Below the pieces are notes generated by a model, which worked only from the letters and a program-made list of their open reading frames with translations, was not told the origin of the DNA and ran no database searches. DNA of 64,000 bases from Nemertoderma westbladi (taxonomy: Eukaryota > Xenacoelomorpha > Nemertodermatida > Nemertodermatidae): the NCBI GenBank assembly GCA_032718475.1, contig JAUCBJ010006053.1, positions 1-64,000 of the forward strand, written 5' to 3'. Position numbers and translations under genes: made by a program. How positions within the stretch are numbered: the first letter of the stretch is position 1; the number at the start of each line of letters is the position of its first letter. Shown here one piece after another: positions 1 to 10,674 of this stretch.

Positions 1-1207
1 AAATGTAATTCCCAAGCTTCAATCCATGTTTGGCATTTATTTTTCTTATACTCTTTGCTGCCCCCAATTCCGAAGTCAGTCGATATTCTGTAATGCGCAC
101 CACAAAAGCAACACTAGTATGAGTAACAACGTCCTTGTGCCACTTTGGTTGGAAACTTTCAATTCAACATTGGTCTTCAATTGGTAGTGGAGAAAGAACC
201 TCAACATTTTCGCCTTTCTGCCAAATATTGACTTTTTCTCAGGAGTAGAGAATTGAATGCCTTTAGTTTGAATTTTCCCTTTAATGTAGATGACTTTCCA
301 ATCTGTAAGTGAAGACAATGGTGATGGTATTTCACCACTGGCTAATAGGGTTAAGTCATTAAGAACCCTTACTCATCACTCATTTTACTGTATTATTTTT
401 ATGATATATCTTCAGTATATAATCCAATCTGCCAATATAATTTATAAAACATATAGGCCTATTTATTGTATTTATCTGTTAATTGAAGTTCTTGGCAGAA
501 ATAAGGATAGTCCTATAATTTACAGTAGGTCATAGGTTGGCCTACAGTCTGACAGTCTAACCAAGAAACCAACCCTGCGCACTCTATTTTGGTCACTTGT
601 CAATTTTGACATGGGGGAAACTTTGAGTGTTTGTAGTAACTAAACAGCAAGGTGAAAAATATTTCCACAGTCAAAAGTTTCTAAATTATCTATATTTTTG
701 ATTTTTATAATTAAAAAAACACGTCTGGAAAAATTTGAACATGTCAGGTACAAAAATGTCAATGTTGACATGCCCATGTCAATTTTAACATTTTCTTAAG
801 AAATCACCTGTACATGCCAATATTGACACATGTCAATATTGACAAAATCCCAACTAATGGTGTTGTTTGAGCTGTAGAAATTCTTCTTCGTGGAAGAATA
901 ACCACAAAAAGTGTGCATCTTATACCTTTGGAGGTTTCGGATGCCCCAATTCACCAATACATCATCACCAGTAGTATCATTCAAATCTTCACAAACTCAG
1001 TCTACACCACATGTCTATGTAACAGCTTATCGATGCCATGTTACTGTGTTAAGCGTCCTGTATAGATTTGTGATGAAAAAAGATATGTCGGGATGTGGGA
1101 GTATGTGCAAACCAAAACTGCATTAAATTGATGATGCGGTATATAGTATTATATTAATTACAATTTCTTACTGTATGCATTTTATGTATTTGGTGATGGA
1201 TCAACCT
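1..1207. repeat. Direct repeat copy A (partner at 6509-7707)
   Basis: The first ~1.2 kb recurs at 6509-7707 with a constant offset of 6508 bp. The copies look identical by eye up to about 1040; copy B then lacks 8 bp (ACTGTGTT) and differs at a few bases until similarity ends near 1207/7707. The short open frames inside have no recognisable domain and I do not call them genes. The segment is rich in TGTCAATATTGACA-type inverted motifs around 730-845. It could be a segmental duplication or two copies of an unknown element. Confidence 0.9.
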
Positions 1208-1229
1208 GTGTTTCCTCCAGGCATAAAGT

Positions 1230-1520
1230 CCCAAAAGGAGGTAACCTCTGAGTTTACATAGTGGTCCTTGTCAGTCAGGCTGCAGTTGGGTATCTTAGGA
1301 TTTCTGCTTTTACTACCACTAAGAGTGATGGTTTGTGGTGGAAATTGGAGTATATATAATGTTATGAGTTTATTGGAAGTTGTTTTTTTATAGAGCTTGG
1401 TTTGGTTAGGAGTGTTATCATGGTGGTGTATGGTGATGTCTAGGTAGTTTATTTGGGTGTATGAAAATTCAGTGGTAAATTGTATGTCATTAGAGTTGTA
1501 TAGTTGTGCGCTATCATTGT
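1230..1520 (-). pseudogene. Possible reverse transcriptase fragment, Penelope-like
   Basis: Read on the minus strand, about 1250-1520 is open and gives QINYLDITIHHHDN followed by TKLYKKTTSNKL. This resembles the FLDxTI...LYxKPTDTNxxLH block after the catalytic box of Penelope-like and some other reverse transcriptases. Stops and frame changes bracket it, the catalytic YxDD box was not found, and there is no GIY-YIG domain. The motif is what I see; the family is recalled, so this is a weak call. Confidence 0.3.
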
Positions 1521-1740
1521 ATAGCTGTATTTAGGTTATGGGTGAGGGTATCGATTTGTTGAGTGGTAAGTTGCTGGTCATAGTAAACACACTTCTTATC
1601 TAGGGTTTCAATTGCCAAATTACTAAATAACACTATTCTACCTGGTTGTGGCAGATCTGCAAGATCTGTCTATAATGTCCTGTAGACTAACTAATTATTA
1701 CATGCACATGCAAGAGGGTCATTTTAGAATTTTTTTTGTA

Positions 1741-2229
1741 ATTCTTCTGTATCATTGAGTCATGTTTGTTGGGAAAACGGAGATTTCGTGACTTTAACTA
1801 AAATTTAAGGGGCTATCCAATAGAACAAGCAAATGGAATTTACATGGCTATGTTAGTTTTCGTGCTGTGTTCCCTTTCTGTCACCCTTCTCCAGTATTTT
1901 TCAGCGGAAATTTTCAAAGCTTTTATGGCTAATTAAAATTAATTTATTTGCGATATGTAGCGGCGTTTTTGGACACTGATCACACTTATAGAACTCAAAT
2001 ATAACATTGGAGACAATTTTTGGTAATTTTGAATCGGCCCTCTGAGGGATGAAAAAAACAAGTATTGAAAATGTAATAAATGAAAAATCACCGCAAAATG
2101 AAATTGATTTTAATACCATATTTTCATTTATGTTTTTTGGGATGCTGATTACGAATATGACACTGAAATATATCGTACATTGTTGATTAGAGCATTTTTG
2201 GCATGTGGCATGAAAATACAAGTAGCACA
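1741..2229. repeat. Degenerate dispersed/satellite-like repeat, left block
   Basis: About 1745-2060 matches 61085-61340 at moderate identity: shared blocks include GGGAAAACSGSGATTTCGTG, TTTACATGGCTA and CTGATCAC...AGAACTCAAATATAACATT. At 2139 a related unit, GGGATGCTGATTACGAATAT, appears; its near copy is at 4634 on the other side of the Merlin insertion. The spacing (about 150-170 bp with Merlin removed) suggests an old, decayed tandem array into which Merlin inserted. No coding potential was recognised. Confidence 0.55.
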
Positions 2230-2630
2230 AATTTGATGGTATTAGTATGGCCTGTGACCCCACTTTTTGATGAAAAAAACTAACTAGATAGTCTATTTAG
2301 ATAAGAGTCTAACTAAACTGAAAAAAACTAACTAGATAGAACGATCTATTGCGATGTTCCAGAATGTTATTTGACAGTTGCCATGGTTACCATTTTGGAG
2401 AAAAAAGGCGTTTTAAGAATGTTAGTTTTGAAAATTTATGTACAATAAAATTGCTTAATTTTGCGTGTAAAAACCATAGTTATGAGTTTCTGGAACATTA
2501 TATTCAGTCAAACCTTCAATAACAACGACGTCAAATGTTACTGTTTTTTTCATAGCTATATCTATAATACTGCATTTTGAACAAAAAATATTTCAAGTTT
2601 AATAGCTATTAACTACTGTGTTGTCTGGTC

Positions 2631-4317
2631 ATGGATAGGAAAGATGACATCAGGCACGATTATAGGAGGCCAAACTGTCACGATCCAAATATAGAGGAAT
2701 TGGTTTCATATTTAAAAACGGAGGATGATGCTATTAATTACGCTCAACGACAAGGGATGTTACCTTCTAATGATGCAATATCAGTTTGTAAAGTAGAGAA
2801 TTGCGGGTTTCCTGCAAAAGTGACCCGAAGGCTACGGTATGGATATTCACGATTAGAGTGGCGTTGTACAGGCCCTACTAAAAGGCATCGAAGTTCATGT
2901 AGGGAGGGGACATGGTTTTCAGCTAGTACGAATTGGTACTTTTGCACTTTAGGTCCCCACCACCCAGATTTTTTTATATCAAGGAAACATAATATTATTA
3001 TGTTCTAGAATATGAATAGCATTATCTGAGAACATTTTTATGTATTCAGTTTAACATTTTTAATAAAAGCAGTAGCCTAAAATGAACTCTATTCGTGAGC
3101 TCATTTACCACACTAGTTCACTTGAAAAAACTTTAAATTGGTGTCGGGATAATTGTTTAATATATTCGGCTAAGGATTGTTCATCATGTGGCAATCAGAT
3201 GCAATTAAGATGAAAAAAATAAAACAAAGCTGAACAAGATGGAGGCATTTTTCAGCGATGTCAAGGAATTCTATTTTATTAAATAAATTTACCGGTACTT
3301 TTTTTTAGCTATTTAATTACATAAAATGATTTAACGCTTGACTATTTTAAATAAAAATAAATAAATAAACCTTTTTGTTTTGGGTTAGGGTTGATCGGGG
3401 GTGCAACATAATCTAACATTTTTTATACCAAAAATGTTCCTAGATAGTCACACTAACCTTGTAGTAGTGTAATTTGCATAAAAAACACACACAAAAAAAA
3501 TCTAGGGGTGGGGACCTAAAGTGCAAAAGTACCTACGAATTTTCTTATCAAGCAGATATTTTACTTGATGTATTGCTTCGTCATGAAATTGACAATGTCT
3601 GCGACACACTGTTTCCTAGGAGGGATAGTAGGTTATATGAATAACGCTACAATGGTTGATTGGCATAACTTTTTGCGAGAGCTGATGCGGGTAGAGATGA
3701 TGGCAGCTCCTCCAATGGGAGGACTAGGAGAAGAGGTGCAAATAGACGAATCTCTATTCAGGGGAAGGAGAAAATACAATCGAGGGCGAAAGTTGTTGGG
3801 TGATCGAGTAAAGAACTCATCACGTAGGAATTACGGAAAGGCAGTTGAAGGACCGTGGATCTTTGGGTTGGTTCATAAGAAAGGGAATTCGACCGACGTA
3901 CGATTATTTGAAGTGGAAAGGAGAGATCATGAGACATTGCGTCCTATTGTTGAAAGTCAGGTGAAAGGAGGTACAAAAATAGTATCTGATGAGTGGGGGG
4001 CGTACTGCGGAAGGAGGGTTGGAATCACTAATAAAAGATTCCCTTGGAGTTGCAAAGACAGAAGTGGAACGTATTCGCACATCAGTGTAAAACACTGTAC
4101 AAAGGGTAAAGGAAGATTCGTGAACCCTGTAAATGGCGCTCATACCCAGCGGATAGAAGGGATGTGGGGACATGCCAAGCTAGGCTTGATGAGGAACAAG
4201 AGAGGAACCAATAAGAACCTGTTACAGAATCATCTCGCTGAATTTTGGTGGCGAAATTACAACAGGGAAGCCCCATTCAGCAAACTGATAACACTAATAA
4301 ACAATAGCGAATTATAG
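2631..4317 (+). pseudogene. Merlin (ISXO2/IS1595-like) transposase, split by MITE
   Basis: The N-terminal part (2631-2934) has a Cys/His zinc-binding region (CKVENCGFP, then a Cys-rich stretch ending SSCREGTWFSAS). The C-terminal part (3542-4317) carries the DDE core: EVQIDESLFRGRRKYNRGR (first Asp), KIVSDEWGAYC (second Asp) and HTQRIEGMWGHAK (Glu). A 599-bp MITE plus its duplicated 8-bp target separates the halves. Removing one target copy and the MITE joins both halves in the same frame with no stop, giving about 360 codons, normal for the family. The gene is therefore interrupted but otherwise well preserved. Splicing out the insertion as an intron is possible but not indicated by splice sites. 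Confidence 0.9.
2935..3533. mobile_element. 599-bp Merlin-like MITE nested in transposase
   Basis: Perfect 27-bp terminal inverted repeats (2935-2961 and 3507-3533) begin GGTACTTTTGCACTTTAGGT. They are flanked by the 8-bp duplication TACGAATT (2927-2934 and 3534-3541). The interior is AT-rich and non-coding. GG...CC ends plus an 8-bp target duplication match the host Merlin element, so a non-autonomous Merlin is the simplest call; hAT also makes 8-bp duplications and is the alternative. Confidence 0.88.
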
Positions 4318-4581
4318 AAATCTGTTTAATTCAGTTCAAAAACAAAAAACTAATCAATTTACATTGTTATATTCATTAAATAACATATTCGATTAACCTT
4401 CAATAAATCATTATTTACAACACAAGACAACGACCATAGCAACACAAGAAAAATGTTCCAGAATGTAGAACTTGAGTGGGGCAAACATAATACCAACATA
4501 TGTAGCTAGTATATCATAAATTACTAGCTAGTTTTTTTCATCAAAAAGTGGGGTCACAGGCAATACTAATACCAATTTGAT

Positions 4582-5262
4582 AATCAAAAATCGTTACCAA
4601 ATCAACCTGATTTTTAGACATTATGGGTTTTCTGGGATGCTGATCACGAATATGACACTCAAAAATATCGTATTACCTAACCAAATTCGATTTATGCCAT
4701 TTTAAAATTGTTGCCTCTTATATTTTTTGTCCCACTGGACAAGCACCAAAACTGATAGTTGCGTTATCACAAATTATTTTTAATGAGTTGTATCGTTATC
4801 AGCGACCTTGAAAAGCAGTATAGCTTTAGAATTACATATTTCATATACCGTATCAAATGTAGAGTCAACATGGCACTGCAGGACATACCAATGCACTGTG
4901 TTATTATTAGCACATGGTATTGTTGGCCTTGGATCATCATGGTACTTTATTGAATATAATTAACCATCATGGCATGGCCAAACCATGGGCATTGTAGGGA
5001 AAGACATGGCAATGTAAGTTATTAACAATTGAGCATCATGGCATGGGTCGTCAAGGCACAGCATAATGAATTCTTGCCAACGCAAAAATATCAGGTTAGT
5101 TCAAAGTTAGCTTGCTGACGATCCTAGTTCGTGAGTCCAATGGAATCAGATTTAAGAGATTTACAATATATACCAAAAAAAGTTGGGACCCCAGAATAGC
5201 ATTTTTCACCAGGATCCTAGGGTTTTTGGGATCGGGATCCCATTTAATAGACTGTAATTTAT
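4582..5262. other. Non-coding stretch after Merlin
   Basis: The first ~100 bp continue the degenerate repeat (GGGATGCTGATCACGAATAT at 4634). About 4860-5060 is a loose cluster of ATCATGGCA-like words without a regular period. I see no gene. Confidence 0.5.
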
Positions 5263-5400
5263 ATCCAATTGAGAAATAAAAATACAAACCTTACAATATA
5301 TCCAATTAAGAAATAAAAAGACAAACTTTATATCCAATTAAGAAATAAATATACAAACTTTTTATATCCAATTAATAAATAAAAATACAAACTTTCAATT
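5263..5400. repeat. ~40-bp AT-rich tandem repeat, about 4 units
   Basis: Units read ATATCCAATTAAGAAATAAA followed by a short AxACAAACTTT tail and recur at about 5263, 5299, 5331 and 5365, with small differences and length changes. Confidence 0.8.
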
Positions 5401-5629
5401 ATATTGCTGAGAAGGTAATAAACTAAAATGGCAACTAAAGGGTAAACTGTCAAAAAAACATGCAAATTCATCCAACGAGTAACAATTTATCTGTGTATAC
5501 TACAAAACAATTTGAAATTCACAGCTGAAAACGACTCACGATCTGTGTATGATGGAAATGTACGGAAGCCCATAAGGGTCACCATTTCGCGTGTGCGTGT
5601 GCATTCCTAAAAAAATGCTAAAGCTGTCT

Positions 5630-5925
5630 ATGTGAGTGTTTACCTCTGTGTGTGAGTGTATAGCTCTGTGTGTGAGTGTATAGCTCTGTGTGTGAGTGTT
5701 TACCTCTGTGTGTGAGTGTATAGGCCCAAAAGGGTCACCCTTTCGCGTGTGCGTGTTCTTTCCTAAAAATGGCTAAAGCTGTCTGTGTGAGTGTTTACCT
5801 CTGTGTGTGAGTGTATACCTCTGTGTGTGAGTGTATAGCTCTGTGTGTGAGTGTATACCTCTATGTGTGAGTGTATACCTCTGTGTGTGAGTGTATACCT
5901 CTGTGTGTGAGTGTATACTGTAGGC
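5630..5925 (+). repeat. 20-bp subterminal tandem array, left arm
   Basis: Copies of TGTGTGAGTGTATACCTCTG, with GTTTACC and GTATAGC variants, occur in two blocks (about 5630-5722 and 5785-5925). They are split by a second copy of the element-end module at 5723-5785 (AAGGGTCACCCTTTCGCG, then TAAAGCTGTCTG). Subterminal iterons are commonly transposase binding sites; that role is inferred. Confidence 0.85.
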
Positions 5926-6302
5926 CCATAAGGGTCACCCTTTACGTGCGTGCAAACAAATGAAATTTGATTATTGGAGGATAATTTAAATAGGCCTATC
6001 TTGTTTTTACCTACTACCAGGGCCTTCGTATTGCTGTACTGATAGTGAACTAACTGTACCAGTACCTACTGCAGTACTGATACCTACTGACAGACTGACC
6101 TATTGGATTCCATACAGGACTCAGGTACTGCAGTATTAGTCTGTATTAGTGTAATAGTATTAGTGTAATACAGTAATATCCAATAAGTCAGTACTGCAGT
6201 AGGTACCGGTACAGTTAATTCAGTAGTAGGTAAAAACAAGATATTACCCTCCAATAATCAAATGTCATTTGTGTGCACGCACGTAAAGGGTGACCCTTAT
6301 GG

Positions 6303-6440
6303 GCCTATACACTCACACACAGAGGTATACACTCACACACAGAGGTATACACTCACACACAGAGGTATACACTCACACACAGAGGTAAACACTCACACAC
6401 AGAGCTATACACTCACACACAGAGGTAAACACTCACATAG
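6303..6440 (-). repeat. 20-bp subterminal tandem array, right arm
   Basis: Six to seven copies of ACACTCACACACAGAGGTAT, the reverse complement of the left-arm unit, lie just inside the right end. The right arm has one block where the left has two, so the arms are not equal in length. Confidence 0.85.
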
Positions 6441-6508
6441 ACAGCTTTAGCAATTTTTTAGGAATGCACACGCACACACGAAAGGGTGACCCTTATGGGC
6501 TTCCGTAG

Positions 6509-7707
6509 AAATGTAATTCCCAAGCTTCAATCCATGTTTGGCATTTATTTTTCTTATACTCTTTGCTGCCCCCAATTCCGAAGTCAGTCGATATTCTGTA
6601 ATGCGCACCACAAAAGCAACACTAGTATGAGTAACAACGTCCTTGTGCCACTTTGGTTGGAAACTTTCAATTCAACATTGGTCTTCAATTGGTAGTGGAG
6701 AAAGAACCTCAACATTTTCGCCTTTCTGCCAAATATTGACTTTTTCTCAGGAGTAGAGAATTGAATGCCTTTAGTTTGAATTTTCCCTTTAATGTAGATG
6801 ACTTTCCAATCTGTAAGTGAAGACAATGGTGATGGTATTTCACCACTGGCTAATAGGGTTAAGTCATTAAGAACCCTTACTCATCACTCATTTTACTGTA
6901 TTATTTTTATGATATATCTTCAGTATATAATCCAATCTGCCAATATAATTTATAAAACATATAGGCCTATTTATTGTATTTATCTGTTAATTGAAGTTCT
7001 TGGCAGAAATAAGGATAGTCCTATAATTTACAGTAGGTCATAGGTTGGCCTACAGTCTGACAGTCTAACCAAGAAACCAACCCTGCGCACTCTATTTTGG
7101 TCACTTGTCAATTTTGACATGGGGGAAACTTTGAGTGTTTGTAGTAACTAAACAGCAAGGTGAAAAATATTTCCACAGTCAAAAGTTTCTAAATTATCTA
7201 TATTTTTGATTTTTATAATTAAAAAAACACGTCTGGAAAAATTTGAACATGTCAGGTACAAAAATGTCAATGTTGACATGCCCATGTCAATTTTAACATT
7301 TTCTTAAGAAATCACCTGTACATGCCAATATTGACACATGTCAATATTGACAAAATCCCAACTAATGGTGTTGTTTGAGCTGTAGAAATTCTTCTTCGTG
7401 GAAGAATAACCACAAAAAGTGTGCATCTTATACCTTTGGAGGTTTCGGATGCCCCAATTCACCAATACATCATCACCAGTAGTATCATTCAAATCTTCAC
7501 AAACTCAGTCTACACCACATGTCTATGTAACAGCTTATCGATGCCATGTTAAGCGTCCTGTATAGATTTGTGATTAAAAAAGATATGTCGGGATGTGGGA
7601 GTATGTGCAAACCAAAACTGCATTAAATTAGTGATGCAGCATAGTATTATATTAATTACAATTTCTTACTGTATGCATTTTATGTATTTGGAGATGAATC
7701 AGCCTTT
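6509..7707. repeat. Direct repeat copy B (partner of 1-1207)
   Basis: Near-identical to 1-1207. It begins inside the target-site duplication at the right end of the fold-back element (6508-6513), so the fold-back element inserted at or very near the edge of this repeat. After 7707 the sequence is unrelated to that following copy A. Confidence 0.9.
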
Positions 7708-7852
7708 TTACTATAGTACCAGAAATTGGGTTTATGATATACCAGTAACTGTTATCAGTACTGTAGATGATTCACTCTAGCAACTGCCTAAGTCCTAATA
7801 TGCTTTTAACTTGTTTATAATTTGCCTGCTAATTTGCCATTTATAATATTGA

Positions 7853-8957
7853 GCTCCCCCTGAGGTCTTTAAAATACCTGAGTGTCTAAAGCTCATCTAT
7901 CCCATCATAGTAGACATGTACCGAACAACAAGAGTCCCACAAGAAATGAAAACAAATAAGTTGGTGCCAGTTCCCAAGAAGGGCAACCTAACACTCTATG
8001 GTTCTTTTCGGGGAATCTCATTGATCTCGATTGCTGCAAAGCTATACAATATAATTCTATTAAATCACATCAGGGATCCCATTGAGAGACTGCTCCGTGG
8101 AAATCAGAATGGGTTCCGTAAAGGTCGTGGGACCATAGAGCCCATTTTGGCACTTAGAAGGATAATTGAAGAGTTATCAAAGAAGAAAGACAGGCATCTG
8201 GCTGTTATCTTTGTTGACTTCTTCAAGGCCTTTGATTCAGTCTCCCACTCACGTATGTTCAGCATACTTTCATTATATTGGATTCCTGATGAAATTATTG
8301 CAGCAATCAGATCAGTATACGATGGTTTGAAAACATTTGTGTCTACTGTTGACGGTGACACAGAACCATTTGAAGTGTTATGGGGTGTCCTCCAGGGAGA
8401 CACACTTGCACCATTCTTGTTCATAATTGTTGTTGACTATGTTCTACGCATGTACTCTCAGAATCACTAGAGGGAGCCCAACGGCTCCTCAGCTCATTAG
8501 AACATGCTGCTTCTAGTGTTGGTCTTTTTATTATCTCCAGAAAGACCAAAATTTTGACAGTTAACTTTGAAAGTCCTCAGCAAGTCTCGGATCGGATGAG
8601 CATAAGCTCAAAAGATGGTATGCTTGAGCATGTGGATGACTTCTGTTACCTGGGATCATGGATCTGGAAGTCAGGAGAGGACCTTCGAATACGTAAAGGA
8701 AAGGCATGGGCAGCCTTAATAGGCTTTCCAGGATTTGGAAGTCACCGAGAATTAATCGGAAACTTAAGGTCCGATTATTTAGAGCAGCAGTAGTTCCAGT
8801 ACTCCTCTATGGGAGTCCATGCTGGGCTCGAACTGCTGAGGACACCAAATCTCTGGATGGCACGTTCACAAGAATGCTACGACGGGTTCATTGTGTCAAG
8901 TACAATGCACACATCTCCAACCAGACACTATATAATGATTTATTCTTTTATATGTAA
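7853..8957 (+). pseudogene. RTE-like LINE reverse transcriptase fragment, copy 1
   Basis: An open frame from about 7853 to 8470 gives the RT start (VPVPKKGNLTLYGSFRGISL), box A (VIFVDFFKAFDSV) and box B (GVLQGDTLAPFLF). Compared with the copy at 53806-55206, 115 bp are missing (equivalent to 54332-54446). That loss removes the catalytic FADD box and shifts the frame, so the rest continues in other frames to about 8935. Sequence before ATG 7916 (PPEVFKIPECLKL) is in frame and looks like upstream RT. The clade is judged from the FADD-type box in copy 2 and the C-terminal LYGSPCW motif. Confidence 0.88.
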
Positions 8958-9079
8958 CTTTCTCTTAATTAGTTAATTTTTTTTTATATTTATCCAATTA
9001 CAATTTATGTTTTTCTTTTCCTTAAAATTTCTACATTCTTATAAAAAATATCCAAAATTGTTTTTTTTTTTAATAAATT

Positions 9080-9218
9080 GGTGTGTACCAAACGCAATAC
9101 TAAAGTGAGTCACTTTTGCGTTTGGTACACACCTATATCTGCGAAATTCATTCATTCATTCATTTTTTTTATTAAAAATTTTTACCAAAAAATTGAAATA
9201 GGTGTGTACCAAACACAA
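9080..9218. repeat. 18-bp hairpin plus third copy
   Basis: GGTGTGTACCAAACGCAA (9080-9097) is followed by its exact reverse complement at 9116-9133, an 18-bp stem with an 18-base loop. A third copy with one change (GGTGTGTACCAAACACAA) lies at 9201-9218 in the first orientation. These may be remains of terminal inverted repeats of a small element. Confidence 0.85.
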
Positions 9219-9322
9219 TATTCCCCGGTAGTGTGAACGCGGCCTAAGTGGGTTAATATAATAACAAGTTATTTATTATATTAACTAACTGTAACCTATA
9301 AGTATGTAGTAACACATAGTGT

Positions 9323-9368
9323 AAACATTAGTGGGCTAACAAAACAAACATTAGTGGGCTAACAAAAC
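9323..9368 (+). repeat. 23-bp perfect tandem duplication
   Basis: AAACATTAGTGGGCTAACAA plus AAC occurs twice in a row (9323-9345, 9346-9368). Confidence 0.9.
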
Positions 9369-10674
9369 AATGAAGTTATTATTAAAATAACTATAATATG
9401 TATGTAAGGAGTATATAAAGAATAACACGTATAGTGTTCTCCTGTTAAATTGTCCCATGAATATGGCTCAACGGACTCAATAACTACCCCAACCGAGTTA
9501 TCAACCAGCTGATACTATGAACTTGTACTTATATTATCATTAATGATATCCCTATTTATTTATTAACCTATATTTATTATTTTTACTGACCTTGGGCGGA
9601 TCGGATAATTTCCTATACGATAGTGCTACAGTACATACAGTAAGTCTCCTTCTACTCAATCACACAATGCGTAACAAAGTCCCGGTACAGCAGTAGGCCT
9701 ATTTCAGAACAAATCGCTGTGCATAATAATAATTAAATAATAATAATAATAATATATATTTATTTATATAGCGCCAAATTTACATAATATACGTACTCTA
9801 AGGCGCTGACAACACATAGTACACAGTAATTAATAGTTCGTGACTGCAATAGCAATAGTTATGAAATAAAAAATCAACTAAAATAATGTAGTAATTAAAA
9901 ACCAACAATAAAAACATCATAAAATATAGTAAAAAAAAAAAAAACAATAAAAACGATCATCGTAAATATTGTAGCATATAGTAAAAAACAAACAATAAAA
10001 AAAAACGAACATCGCAAGCATTCCAGTGCGGGTTAAATTAAAATGTAATTAATGGCAGAATAGAATATAATGGCAGTGATAATGAATTAAAATTAAAATT
10101 AATAGTAAAAACAAACAATAAAAAACAACTGTTATGGTGGACTTTTTAAGATGTTAAAAACAATCGTGTATACATCCAGTACTTAAGTTAAAATTAAATT
10201 TAAAATTGAAAGTAATTAATTAAAAAATGTCAGTCGTCCATAAAAACAAATAAATAATGTTTAGTTTAGATTAAATAAAATAAATTCCAGAAACAGAAGA
10301 TACCATGGCAACAAATACAAACAAATATACTCTACTCATCCGAAACACACTTTCGTGTGGATGTTTAACAAAGATTGTAATTGAATAAGTATAATACATT
10401 CGTTTGCAATATAAAAAGCTGCATTATAAATAATATTACATTCAATGTTGATGCACTAATTCAATATGGTAGTTTTGCATGTGGTGGTAACATATTTTAT
10501 TGGGATTATGTACATAAAAATAATTGAAAACTTAAAATTCATAAAGAAAATGACAACAGAATATACCGTTACAATATGCTCTAAAATTTATTTTAGTTTT
10601 AATTTCAACTTCGAACAAAAACAGAAGTAGTAGTAGTAGATTTATTTATACATTATGTAAAACAATAACAAATA

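Larger units (their letters stand above)
2238..4573 (+). mobile_element. Merlin DNA transposon, 2336 bp, with 8-bp TSD
   Basis: The ends are inverted repeats of about 50 bp (2238-2287 and 4524-4573) beginning GGTATTAGTAT and continuing CCTGTGACCCCACTTTTTGA, with two mismatches. The element is flanked by a perfect 8-bp target duplication AATTTGAT (2230-2237 and 4574-4581). It encodes an IS1595/ISXO2-type transposase, which is the hallmark of the eukaryotic Merlin superfamily; Merlin is known for 8-9-bp duplications, so structure and protein agree. A second, smaller element (2935-3533) sits inside the transposase gene. Without it the element is about 1.73 kb. Confidence 0.93.
5561..6507. mobile_element. 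Fold-back (long-TIR) element, 947 bp
   Basis: The outer ends are inverted: TACGGAAGCCCATAAGGGTC at 5561 and its complement ending at 6507. They are flanked by the 6-bp direct repeat GAAATG (5555-5560 and 6508-6513), extendable to 8 bp if the terminal TA is counted as target. Inverted pairing continues inward (5922-5980 pairs with 6245-6305), so nearly the whole element can fold on itself. Each arm holds 20-bp tandem repeats. No coding capacity is seen; I cannot name the superfamily. Confidence 0.85.
8958..10620. other. AT-rich non-coding region
   Basis: No gene is seen. It holds poly-T/poly-A runs, a hairpin family near 9080-9218, a 23-bp direct repeat at 9323-9368, an (AAT)n tract near 9735-9750 and, beside it, TATTTATATAGCGCC...AAGGCGCT. 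That pattern recurs in many small invertebrate repeats, but I do not assign a family. A hAT-end-like phrase, GTGTGAACGCGGCC, lies at 9230-9243. Confidence 0.5.

Noticed and set aside
290-535. Duplicated 80-81-codon ORFs in the 1.2-kb repeats (also 6798-7043)
   Set aside because: Conserved only because the DNA is duplicated; composition is AT-driven and no motif is seen.
6262-6450. 62-codon THTQRYTLTHRG repeat protein
   Set aside because: Translation of the 20-bp iterons of the fold-back element.
9061-9218. CRISPR-like array from the GGTGTGTACCAAACGCAA copies
   Set aside because: Only three copies, in mixed orientation, with irregular spacing, in animal DNA.
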